A DNA stretch of 13,727 nucleotides. Source: an uncultured Bacteroidales bacterium. GTDB taxonomy: Bacteria > Bacteroidota > Bacteroidia > Bacteroidales > WCHB1-69. A program made the position numbers and the translations under genes. Shown here one piece after another: positions 1 to 6,132 of the stretch. The stretch lies in contig CALECM010000011.1 of the NCBI GenBank assembly GCA_937949745.1, positions 1 through 13,727 on the forward strand. Direction: 5' to 3'. Under the pieces are notes generated by a model. That model was given only the letters and a program-made list of their open reading frames with translations. It had not been told where the DNA came from and did no database searches. How positions within the stretch are numbered: the stretch's first letter is position 1; every line of letters begins with the position of its first letter.

Positions 1-541
1 TTGATTTTTGTCTTATATTTTTATATTTTTCAAAAAAAAATTGATAATTGACCATATTTGATAATCTCATTATATTCAATTATTTGCAATGGAAAAAGCT
101 CAAAAAAGTTATTAACAACGAACTGATGATAACTTAAATATTATGAAAATATTATTATATAAAAATCCATAATCGCCATGTCTATTTTAAATAAAATTCT
201 TAAATTATAATATTATTTAATAATATATTTTTTCATTCTTATCTATCTTTAAAAAGCCGAATCTTTTGAAATGTTTATTTTTCGTTGTAGTTTTATAAAA
301 ACCGATATTTTTGATTGTTTTTGTTTAAATATTAATAACCGTTCTGATATGGCGCCAATCAATTATTGCATTGTCTATTTTATCGATTATTATGAGAAAA
401 TAAGGTGCGTTGCTATTAAAAAGTATTATTTTTGTATAAAAATCGTACTTTTTATATTATTATTTTAAAATGTAAGATTCAACCAGACCTTAAACAAAAT
501 ATTATACCAAAATTAAATTACAGAAACAAAATTATTTAGCC
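1..541. other. AT-rich intergenic region, no convincing gene
   Basis: This stretch is strongly AT-rich, clearly more so than the genes in the window, with many A and T runs. The longest open frame (271-468, +) would encode 65 residues rich in I, F, Y and C, as random AT-rich DNA does, and shows no recognisable domain. I saw no tRNA, rRNA or repeat array. A TATTTTTG match to the Bacteroidota -7 consensus TAnnTTTG lies at 427-434, but there is no well-spaced TTTG partner. It would give the AraC gene at 542 a leader of about 100 nt. The region probably holds the upstream regulatory DNA of that gene. Confidence 0.6.
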
Positions 542-1399
542 ATGAAAATTGCTTGTTCAGACCCCCATCATTCTTGTTATCATTATAACAAAGATTATCC
601 ATTACTGGAAATGTATTCATCGCTTAAAGGCGAAACTTATGAATATGACCCCGTAGACCATGTCGTCATGTTTGTTTTGAAGGGTAAAATCAGGGTCACT
701 TTGGGACTTTATGAAGTTTGTATCGTAGAAGCGGGGAATTTCATGTTCCATCCCGGTAATAATAAGTCCATTATGGAATCCCTGGAAGATTATACGGTAT
801 TGATTATGAGATTCCATATCAATATGGCTTTTTGTTCACATTTTCCCCTTGAGGCACTTTGCGAAAAACCGGAAATGGATGCCCAGCACGAGATTGAAAT
901 CCTGCCCATGAATGATATACTGGAGAGCTATGTATATAATGTGAACCTGATGTTTGAGAAGGGCAGTTTTTGCTCCTATTATCATGATCTTAAATTAAAG
1001 GAGCTGCTTTATATATTAAGGACATGTTTTTCCGAACAGCAATTGGTGCGTTTCTTTTATTCTATTTTGAATAATGACCTGGAATTTGCAGGTAAAATCT
1101 ATAAAAACCTTAATAAGATCAGGACCGTAAAAGAATTGGTCGATCTGTTTAATTACAGTTATTCGGGATTTGAAAAACGTTTTAAAAAGATATTCGGCGT
1201 TTCTGCCTATAAATGGTTACAGGCCGAACGTGCGAAAATGATATACCATGAAATTAATTGCAGTACCAAAACCATTTTAATGATAGGATATGAATTCGGA
1301 TTTAATTCTCCGTCTCATTTCAATGATTATTGTAAACGCATGTTCAAACAAACACCAGGCCAGCTGAGAAAAAGCAATCATATCAAAGCGCTGGTTTAA
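542..1399 (+). CDS. AraC-family transcriptional regulator
   Basis: The protein is a 285-residue probable DNA-binding regulator. The N-terminal part (about 35-95) is beta-rich and cupin-like, with a glycine turn near FVLKGKIRVTLG and FMFHPGNN, and probably binds an effector. The C-terminal part (about 188-278) is an AraC/XylS double helix-turn-helix. The first helix pair is around VKELVDLFNYSYSGFEKRFK. The second is around ILMIGYEFGFNSPSHFNDYC, and the family signature CKRMFKQTPGQLR lies at 264-276. Length is normal for the family. The gene stands alone behind 541 bp of AT-rich DNA and converges on the small minus-strand gene at 1526-1678, so its target cannot be inferred from neighbours. The effector is unknown. 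Confidence 0.9.
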   Translation: MKIACSDPHHSCYHYNKDYPLLEMYSSLKGETYEYDPVDHVVMFVLKGKIRVTLGLYEVCIVEAGNFMFHPGNNKSIMESLEDYTVLIMRFHINMAFCSHFPLEALCEKPEMDAQHEIEILPMNDILESYVYNVNLMFEKGSFCSYYHDLKLKELLYILRTCFSEQQLVRFFYSILNNDLEFAGKIYKNLNKIRTVKELVDLFNYSYSGFEKRFKKIFGVSAYKWLQAERAKMIYHEINCSTKTILMIGYEFGFNSPSHFNDYCKRMFKQTPGQLRKSNHIKALV

Positions 1400-1400
1400 T

Positions 1401-1529
1401 AAAAAAGAGGTTGCCCGAAAAAGCCTTTTCGACCATGAATTCTCTTCACATTTTAAAACAGGTAAATGCACACAAAAGTCCTTCCTATACTAATAGTTTC
1501 CTATTTCCTGTTCCGGGCAATCTTTTTAA
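1401..1529. repeat. Inverted repeat filling the gap between two convergent genes
   Basis: The left arm (1401-1420, AAAAAAGAGGTTGCCCGAAA) pairs with the right arm (1511-1529, TTCCGGGCAATCTTTTTAA) apart from a GG bulge and a few mismatches. About 90 nt lie between them. The left arm starts one base after the AraC stop codon, and the right arm overlaps the stop codon of the small minus-strand gene. The A run and T run at the outer ends make it read like a bidirectional terminator in either direction. A smaller hairpin, CGAAAA-AGCC-TTTTCG, overlaps the end of the left arm. A short palindromic insertion element is an alternative reading. Confidence 0.5.
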
Positions 1530-1678
1530 TTTTGAGATAGAACGAAATTATCACCATAAGGATTATATACGGTGTCTATCGATCTTGAATAATTGATCAG
1601 GTTTTCAATAATGAATTTCCGGGGAAGTTCATATTTAACAGATTTGATCTTTTTTAAAATTGTATCATTCTTTTCCAT
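1526..1678 (-). CDS. Small 50-residue protein of unknown function
   Basis: This frame, read directly from the minus strand, starts at ATG 1678 and ends at TAA 1526-1528. The product begins MEKNDTILKKIKSVKYELP, continues with RKFIIENLINYSRSID and ends NPYGDNFVLSQN. The pattern of a lysine-rich start, a proline, an amphipathic helix ending NYSRS and a short tail ending in Asn resembles small Bacteroidota proteins that I recall by pattern only. Codon use is balanced and unlike the isoleucine- and phenylalanine-rich noise frames nearby. It converges on the AraC gene, and its stop lies in the right arm of the inverted repeat. It is 239 bp downstream of the LiaF-like gene, so it may be transcribed separately. 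Function is unknown, and no catalytic motif or membrane segment is visible. Confidence 0.55.
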   Translation of the reverse strand: MEKNDTILKKIKSVKYELPRKFIIENLINYSRSIDTVYNPYGDNFVLSQN

Positions 1679-1917
1679 AGGCTGATTTTATAATTGTATT
1701 AGCTATAACGGATAAAGGTTCTGATTAGTGTACTCTTTCAGAAAAATCTGTTTTTAAACCGATTAAACCCGTCATATAAGCCTTGTCATGAATTATACGG
1801 GTTATCATTTCCCGGATTAAAAGTCTGTAATAATCCAACGGGCAAAGCAAATCCTTGAAATTATACGGTCAATATTCCTGTCGATTCATCGGAATACCCT
1901 ACAATCTGCTTTTCTTT
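1679..1917. other. Intergenic gap with two hairpins and a TGA-interrupted open frame
   Basis: This gap separates the LiaF-like gene from the small 50-codon gene on the minus strand. Just after the LiaF-like stop there is an inverted repeat, TATTCC/GGAATA, at 1873-1896, which could be part of a weak terminator, though it has no T run. A second stem-loop joins AACCCG (1766-1771) plus TATAA to TTATA plus CGGGTT (ending 1803), with a 3-nt bulge. A minus-strand frame from ATG 1889 to TAA 1725 is interrupted only by TGA at 1869-1871, and its later part has coding-like codon use. I cannot assign it a function and do not call it a gene. Confidence 0.4.
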
Positions 1918-2799
1918 TTAATATCTTGTTACTTTTATATCCGATACGCCGGAAGAGATCTGGATATTGATAGAACCTTTGCTCAGGCTGTCCGGTACCG
2001 TTGAATAATAATGATTCCTGTCACTTTTAATAAAATCCTTAAAATCAGCATTGGAGATCGCGGATTCTTTCTCTATTTCGCAATTCATGGTGGAAGGAAT
2101 TTCAATGCGGATAGCCGAGGCACCCATACTCAGGTCTATGTCCACCTCAGGATAATAATCTCCGATTTTTAAATAAATATCGGATGCTCCTGAGGAGAGG
2201 TCCAGGTTTCTGACCTTAAACTCGGATAAATCGATACTATTCTGGGAAGCGCCTAAATTGATGTCCATATCCCATACGGGATCCGTATCCAGCGTGATTT
2301 CATAAGGACCGTTCATGACATTATACCCGGGTTTGGGAGCGATTTTGAGGTCTATATTCGCATGTTGCCGTCCGCCGTTTCTGGAAATATTCATCTTTAC
2401 GTTTTCGCTGTTATCACCATAAATGTCGATGAGATTGTTGTTCCCGGGGATAAATTTTATCTCGGTGGCACCCGTATTAAAAGTTAAAGAAGCGGTTTGA
2501 TAATCGTCTTTAACGAAATGGGTAATTTTCTTAAGGGCTGTTTCTTTCCGGTTATAGGGGAAGAGATGGGATTTTACCGGAGTAAGTATGAGCACTAACC
2601 CGACGATCAGTGTCAAAATATCCATCAGCACCTTATAGCCGGAACGTATCGGTAATAAGCCGATCCCGATCCAGATCAGGATGAGGGGCCATAAGGAAAG
2701 GAAATCGAGCCAAGAAAAAGTGATCAGACCGGATATTCTTAATAACCAGAGAAGTCCGGTCGTAATAAATAGTATTCCCCAAAATATATATTTACGCAT
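1918..2799 (-). CDS. LiaF-like membrane protein with toast-rack-type C-terminal domain
   Basis: The protein has 293 residues. Three hydrophobic segments (about 3-20, 30-50, 57-75) match the LiaI/LiaF-type transmembrane region (DUF5668-like). The rest (about 100-293) is a beta-rich soluble domain with a recurring short motif: NTGATEIKF, NLGASQNSIDL, SSGASDIYLKI, SMGASAIRIEI and SSGVSDIKV. That periodicity is typical of toast-rack or DUF4097-like beta-solenoid folds found in LiaF and related envelope-stress proteins. It starts 12 bp after the 168-residue PspC gene and is the last gene of that cluster. By family analogy it senses or modulates envelope stress at the cytoplasmic membrane, probably together with the PspC proteins. 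The ligand and the side of the membrane on which the domain sits are not shown by the sequence. Confidence 0.85.
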   Translation of the reverse strand: MRKYIFWGILFITTGLLWLLRISGLITFSWLDFLSLWPLILIWIGIGLLPIRSGYKVLMDILTLIVGLVLILTPVKSHLFPYNRKETALKKITHFVKDDYQTASLTFNTGATEIKFIPGNNNLIDIYGDNSENVKMNISRNGGRQHANIDLKIAPKPGYNVMNGPYEITLDTDPVWDMDINLGASQNSIDLSEFKVRNLDLSSGASDIYLKIGDYYPEVDIDLSMGASAIRIEIPSTMNCEIEKESAISNADFKDFIKSDRNHYYSTVPDSLSKGSINIQISSGVSDIKVTRY

Positions 2800-2811
2800 G
2801 GTTATGTAATT

Positions 2812-3318
2812 TTATCTTTTTGATCTGCTGCTTGACACTAAAATAATGATACCTGCTACCAATAATATGCATGGTAACAGATATTTATACCAATTAAAAG
2901 AGACGAAGTGAGATAATAAAATAAATCCTCCCAGGAAAATAAGGGTCAATCCTATGGCTGTAGTGATAATACGATTGTTTTTTTGTCTGGAAAAATCCTG
3001 GTTTTTACCAAAATCATCGGTTGATTCGGTTTCTTCATTTTCCACCTTCTTCTCGTATATGGTATTTCCGTCTTCGTCTATGACAAAAGTTTCCGTTTCC
3101 ACCTTTTCCCCGAAAGGATTGGACAGGTCTTCCGGCATTACGATCAGGAGTACCAGATAAAGGATGAGTCCTGCACCGCCAAAGAGGGTCAGAAAGATGA
3201 AAAGTATCCTCAGTAATATCGGATCCATGTCAAAATACTCGCCCAATCCTCCTGCAACGCCTCCGATTACCCGGTTTTTCCGGCTCCGGGTAAGTTTTTT
3301 GTAATTGTTCATATTCAT
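2812..3318 (-). CDS. PspC-domain membrane protein with C-terminal extension
   Basis: The protein has 168 residues. Residues about 6-66 form a PspC domain: KLTRSRKNRVIGGVAGGLGE, then EYFDMDPILLRILF, a hydrophobic helix and the end motif MPEDL. A charged, acidic linker follows (about 67-110), then two more hydrophobic segments (about 115-135 and 143-162) and a basic tail SSSRSKR, giving roughly three to four membrane segments. PspC proteins belong to the phage-shock envelope response and, in Enterobacteria, sense membrane stress together with PspB. The domain is clearly a paralogue of the neighbouring 73-residue protein. A second ATG two codons in is an alternative start. It is 61 bp from the upstream PspC gene and 12 bp from the LiaF-like gene, consistent with one transcript. 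Confidence 0.88.
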   Translation of the reverse strand: MNMNNYKKLTRSRKNRVIGGVAGGLGEYFDMDPILLRILFIFLTLFGGAGLILYLVLLIVMPEDLSNPFGEKVETETFVIDEDGNTIYEKKVENEETESTDDFGKNQDFSRQKNNRIITTAIGLTLIFLGGFILLSHFVSFNWYKYLLPCILLVAGIIILVSSSRSKR

Positions 3319-3379
3319 AGTGTTTTAAGTATTTTATCAAAACTCTCATTTATTTCCATATAACGAATGATCATATTTT

Positions 3380-3601
3380 TCATTTATAAGATCCATTTCT
3401 TCTGTATACGTAAAGGTCTTCGGGCATAATAATGAGTAAAACGATATAGAAGAATAAGGCAATTCCGCCGGAAAAAGTGAAAAATATAAAAAGAATCCTC
3501 ACCAATACCGGATCGATATTAAAATATTCGGCTAAACCGCCGGCAACACCTCCCCATACACGCTGCTGTCTGCTTTTAGTGAGTTTTTTGCGGGTATCCA
3601 T
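3380..3601 (-). CDS. Small PspC-domain protein
   Basis: This 73-residue protein is almost entirely one PspC domain. It has a basic start (MDTRKKLTKSRQQRVWGG), the glycine-rich GGVAGGLAEYFNIDP motif, a long hydrophobic segment of about 35-60 and the closing MPEDL, then a short polar tail. One or two membrane passes are expected. It is most similar to the N-terminal part of the 168-residue PspC protein downstream (shared pattern KLT-SR--RV-GGVAGGL-EYF--DP), suggesting local duplication. It starts 12 bp after the 66-residue PspC gene. It ends in TGA, one of the few genes in the window to do so. Confidence 0.85.
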   Translation of the reverse strand: MDTRKKLTKSRQQRVWGGVAGGLAEYFNIDPVLVRILFIFFTFSGGIALFFYIVLLIIMPEDLYVYRRNGSYK

Positions 3602-3613
3602 GGGTAGAACAAT

Positions 3614-3814
3614 TTAAATGTTGAAAACATTATTTTCAGGAACAGCGATCCAAAAGATAATGTAAAGGATGAAGCCTCCTCCTCCGAAAAAAAGCAGGAA
3701 AAGGAACAGTACCCGAACTAAAGTCGGATCGATATTCAAATATTCAGCCAATCCTCCGCATACCCCCGCAATTTTGCGGTCCGTAGTGCTGCGATAGAGT
3801 TTTTTAGGTGACAT
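3614..3814 (-). CDS. Small PspC-domain protein, first gene of the cluster
   Basis: This 66-residue protein consists of a single PspC domain. A basic N-terminus (MSPKKLYRSTTDRKIAG) leads into VCGGLAEYLNIDPTLVR, a phenylalanine- and leucine-rich membrane segment (about 34-58) and a closing VPEN in place of the MPED of its two paralogues. It is more divergent than the other two, which resemble each other more. As the first minus-strand gene of the PspC/LiaF-like cluster it should lie closest to the promoter, somewhere in 3815-4028. I could not find a convincing TAnnTTTG element there. No PspA, PspB, PadR-type or sigma-factor gene is visible beside it. Confidence 0.85.
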   Translation of the reverse strand: MSPKKLYRSTTDRKIAGVCGGLAEYLNIDPTLVRVLFLFLLFFGGGGFILYIIFWIAVPENNVFNI

Positions 3815-4028
3815 TGTATTGGGATTTATATAGTTTATTCAGATTAATATTTTAATATATGATACGTAGCATTAGATGTTTGAACTTTATAATATCACAC
3901 AATAGACTCTTTTGAAGGTTAATGATATTAATATGTCAAAGATATATTATTTTTTGCAATTACAAATTAATAATATAAAAAAGAAGTATAAATTGGACGA
4001 TATCGGGAATCTGCTTCCCGGATTGAAA

Positions 4029-4363
4029 TTATTTGTTCCCGAATTTTTCCCTGTTATAATCCAAAGCCATCTCTATCCATTCTTCCAGGTCGCAATCCAT
4101 ATTGACTTCTTCAGCTTCGATCATTAAAAAATCGTTCATTCTTCTACCGTTACCATCGGTAAACTTAAATTTCCTGTATTGGAGTTTTTCCCGGAAAAGC
4201 GCGGAGTTTATCCGGACTTCAATATCCTCCCCGCATATTCCGATGCAAAACTCTCCATAAACCTGGAAATTCAGTCTGCCGAATAATTTTTCTCTTCGAA
4301 CGGTATTTTTTTCCCGATTAAAATCTTCCTGATCCTGTCGGCCTGTGACTTGCTGAAATCCAT
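4029..4363 (-). pseudogene. TfoX N-terminal-domain protein, frameshifted
   Basis: The C-terminal 85 codons read LFGRLNF, then FCIGICGEDIEVRIN, RRMNDFLMIEA and DLEEWIEMALDYN. This follows the TfoX N-terminal domain pattern (EKKMFGGLCF, MCVGV---L-VRV, GRPMKGFVFV, ELA-WI-LAL-YN). The matching N-terminal part lies in another frame, from ATG 4363: MDFSKSQADRIRKIL, then KKIPFEEK. The two frames meet at a five-A run (plus-strand T's 4287-4291). A sixth A would restore EEKKLFG and give a normal-length 111-residue protein. As written, the first frame stops after 30 codons. The other reading, from ATG 4376, yields 115 residues with an N-terminus unlike the family. The cause may be a real mutation or an assembly error in the homopolymer. 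These stand-alone TfoX-domain proteins are of poorly known function. It lies downstream of the SOD gene, in the same direction. Confidence 0.7.
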
Positions 4364-4505
4364 AATATTTGGTCATCGTAATGAAAAATCCGAAAGCTTA
4401 ACTTATCATCCTGATTTGGTCATCCTGAAAGAAATGAAAAATAATGTCATAAATTGGTTGCCCTCAGGAAGACTGAAAGGGATCATGAAGACTTTCCGGA
4501 CCGGC

Positions 4506-5162
4506 TTACCTGTTGTAATAATCTTCTACTTTTTTCCAATCCAGTACGTTCCAGAAAGCATCGATATAGTCTTTCTTTTTATTCTTATAATCCAGATAAA
4601 AAGCATGTTCCCATACATCCAGTCCGATAACCGGCGTACCGTCTTTAATAGGGTTATCTCCGTTAGGTGTGGATTTGATTTCCAGGGAACCGTTATTTTT
4701 CTTTACTAGCCACACCCAGCCTGATCCAAACAGGGAACTGGCTGCTTCGGCAAATTCTTTCTTGAAATTGTTTAATGAACCGAAAGATTTATTGATTTCT
4801 TCACTGAGTTTTCCGGTAGGATTTCTTTGAGGATTCGGAGACATGATGGAAAAAAAGAAATTGTGGTTCCATACCTGTGCCGCGTTATTGTAAAGCCCGT
4901 CTTTAGAACTTTTCACGATCTCTTCAAGGGATTTGCGTTCGTCATTTGTACCCTGGATCATGCGGTTAACGTTATCGATGTAAGTCTGCACGTGTTTGCC
5001 CCAATGGGTTTCCATCGTTTCCCTTCCGATTGAAGGTTCCAGCGCATTGGCCGGATAGGGCAGGGGTATTAATTCGAATTTACCGTTTACCGGCATCTGG
5101 TTCTGGGCGAAACTCATGACCGTACAGGTCATGATAATGGATAATAGATAAATTTTTTTCAT
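4506..5162 (-). CDS. Exported Fe/Mn superoxide dismutase
   Basis: This 218-residue superoxide dismutase converts superoxide to hydrogen peroxide and oxygen. Residues 1-19 form a signal peptide (MKKIYLLSIIMTCTVMSFA, probable cleavage before Q20). There is no well-placed lipobox, so a soluble periplasmic or exported enzyme is expected. The metal ligands by family alignment are H53, H100, D182 (in DVWEH) and H186, and second-shell H57 and Y61 are present. The Gln at 96 (AAQVWNH) is the iron-type position. Gly180, two residues before the Asp ligand, is of the type seen in manganese enzymes, and Gly168 occupies the other second-sphere site. Metal choice, possibly cambialistic, therefore cannot be settled from sequence. 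It is divergent from the peptidase E gene and upstream of the broken TfoX-domain gene. Confidence 0.93.
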   Translation of the reverse strand: MKKIYLLSIIMTCTVMSFAQNQMPVNGKFELIPLPYPANALEPSIGRETMETHWGKHVQTYIDNVNRMIQGTNDERKSLEEIVKSSKDGLYNNAAQVWNHNFFFSIMSPNPQRNPTGKLSEEINKSFGSLNNFKKEFAEAASSLFGSGWVWLVKKNNGSLEIKSTPNGDNPIKDGTPVIGLDVWEHAFYLDYKNKKKDYIDAFWNVLDWKKVEDYYNR

Positions 5163-5374
5163 GGTATTTTATTTATTGTAATTAATTTGAAATCTGAATT
5201 ATCGTTATGTATAACAATATTTCTTAGGCGAATGTTGCTTTTTTATCAATATTGAAGGGAAAATATACATTTGACAAAAACCGGAAAAATGACTGCCGGT
5301 ATGAGTTATGATCTATTTTTATTATTTTTGCCCGAATAACGAAATTAACAATTTTACCTAATTCAACAGAAAAT
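5163..5374. promoter_or_regulatory. Divergent intergenic region between SOD and peptidase E genes
   Basis: Both flanking genes point away from this 212-bp AT-rich gap, so it must hold their promoters. On the plus strand TATTTTTG at 5323-5330 matches the Bacteroidota -7 element TAnnTTTG and would give peptidase E a leader of about 38 nt. No well-spaced -33 TTTG is present. On the minus strand I found no full match for the SOD promoter. No obvious operator palindrome was seen. Confidence 0.35.
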
Positions 5375-6130
5375 ATGAAATTATTATTGATCAGTAACTC
5401 TACCAATTATAAAGAACCTTATTTGTCATGGTGTCTCCCTCTTATCGAAGAATTCCTGAATGATGAAATAAAGGAGATCCTTTTTTTTCCTTATGCAGGC
5501 GTTAAGATATCCGGTAAAAATTTTCCTGAAAGTTATGATGCTTATGCAAAGAGGGTAAGTGATATTTTTATTGAATACGGTATTACCGTAAAATCGGTCC
5601 ACGAAGCCCGCTGTCCCGTTACCGCAGTCAATAATGCTTCTGCAATTATGGTTGGCGGAGGAAACACCTTCAATCTGGTGGCCGAAATCCATCGTCATAA
5701 ACTTATCGAACCGGTTCGCCGGAAAGTAATGGAAGGAACACCCTTTTTAGGTTGGAGCGCAGGTTCAAATGTTGCCTGTCCTACCTTGAGGACTACAAAT
5801 GATATGCCCATCGTAATGCCTGAAAGTTTTGATTGTTTCGATTTTATACCATTTCAGATCAATCCCCATTATATTGATCCGTACCCGGAGGAGGTCAACG
5901 ACCGCATCCGCCATGGCGGGGAAACCAGGCAGGACCGTATCAATGAATTCCTGTCGGTTAATCCGGAGATCACGGTGGCCGGTTTAAGGGAAGCTTCCGC
6001 GTTATGGGTGGAAGACGGGAAAATAACCCTGAGAGGTTCAAGGCCTTTGCGGATTATGCGGCATGAGCAGGATGCCATAGAAATCCAGCCTGAAACTGTT
6101 TTTGATTTTTCATTTCGCAAACAAAATTAA
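5375..6130 (+). CDS. pepE: Peptidase E (alpha-aspartyl dipeptidase)
   Basis: This 251-residue serine peptidase of the S51 family hydrolyses dipeptides with N-terminal aspartate (Asp-Xaa) in the cytoplasm. The nucleophile is Ser128 in GWSAGSN. Asp143 (TTNDMPIV) and His165 (QINPHY) match the remaining conserved family positions. Other landmarks are the N-terminal LLLISNST, VGGGNTF at 93-99 and GETRQDRI at 182-189. Compared with the E. coli enzyme, as I recall it, the protein carries small insertions after FPYAGV and around PYPEEVNDRIRHGG and a slightly longer C-terminus. There is no signal peptide. Only 2 bp separate its stop from the start of the DHODH-like gene, so the two are almost certainly co-transcribed and translationally coupled. 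Confidence 0.93.
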   Translation: MKLLLISNSTNYKEPYLSWCLPLIEEFLNDEIKEILFFPYAGVKISGKNFPESYDAYAKRVSDIFIEYGITVKSVHEARCPVTAVNNASAIMVGGGNTFNLVAEIHRHKLIEPVRRKVMEGTPFLGWSAGSNVACPTLRTTNDMPIVMPESFDCFDFIPFQINPHYIDPYPEEVNDRIRHGGETRQDRINEFLSVNPEITVAGLREASALWVEDGKITLRGSRPLRIMRHEQDAIEIQPETVFDFSFRKQN

Positions 6131-6132
6131 TT

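Noticed and set aside
271..468. 65-codon plus-strand frame in the AT-rich left region
   Set aside because: Composition (many I, F, Y, C and K) is that of translated AT-rich noise; no domain, and no convincing promoter or start context.
1725..1889. Genome-wide TGA recoding suggested by the TGA-interrupted frame
   Set aside because: A PspC gene here ends cleanly at TGA (3380-3382), and reading through it gives no sensible extension.
4286..4294. Programmed -1 frameshift in the TfoX-domain gene
   Set aside because: The site reads GAG AAA AAT on the minus strand, which is not a canonical slippery heptamer, and no supporting hairpin was identified; a lost base explains it more simply.
4350..4709. 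119-codon plus-strand frame overlapping the SOD gene end
   Set aside because: It overlaps the conserved SOD C-terminus on the opposite strand and shows no family pattern.
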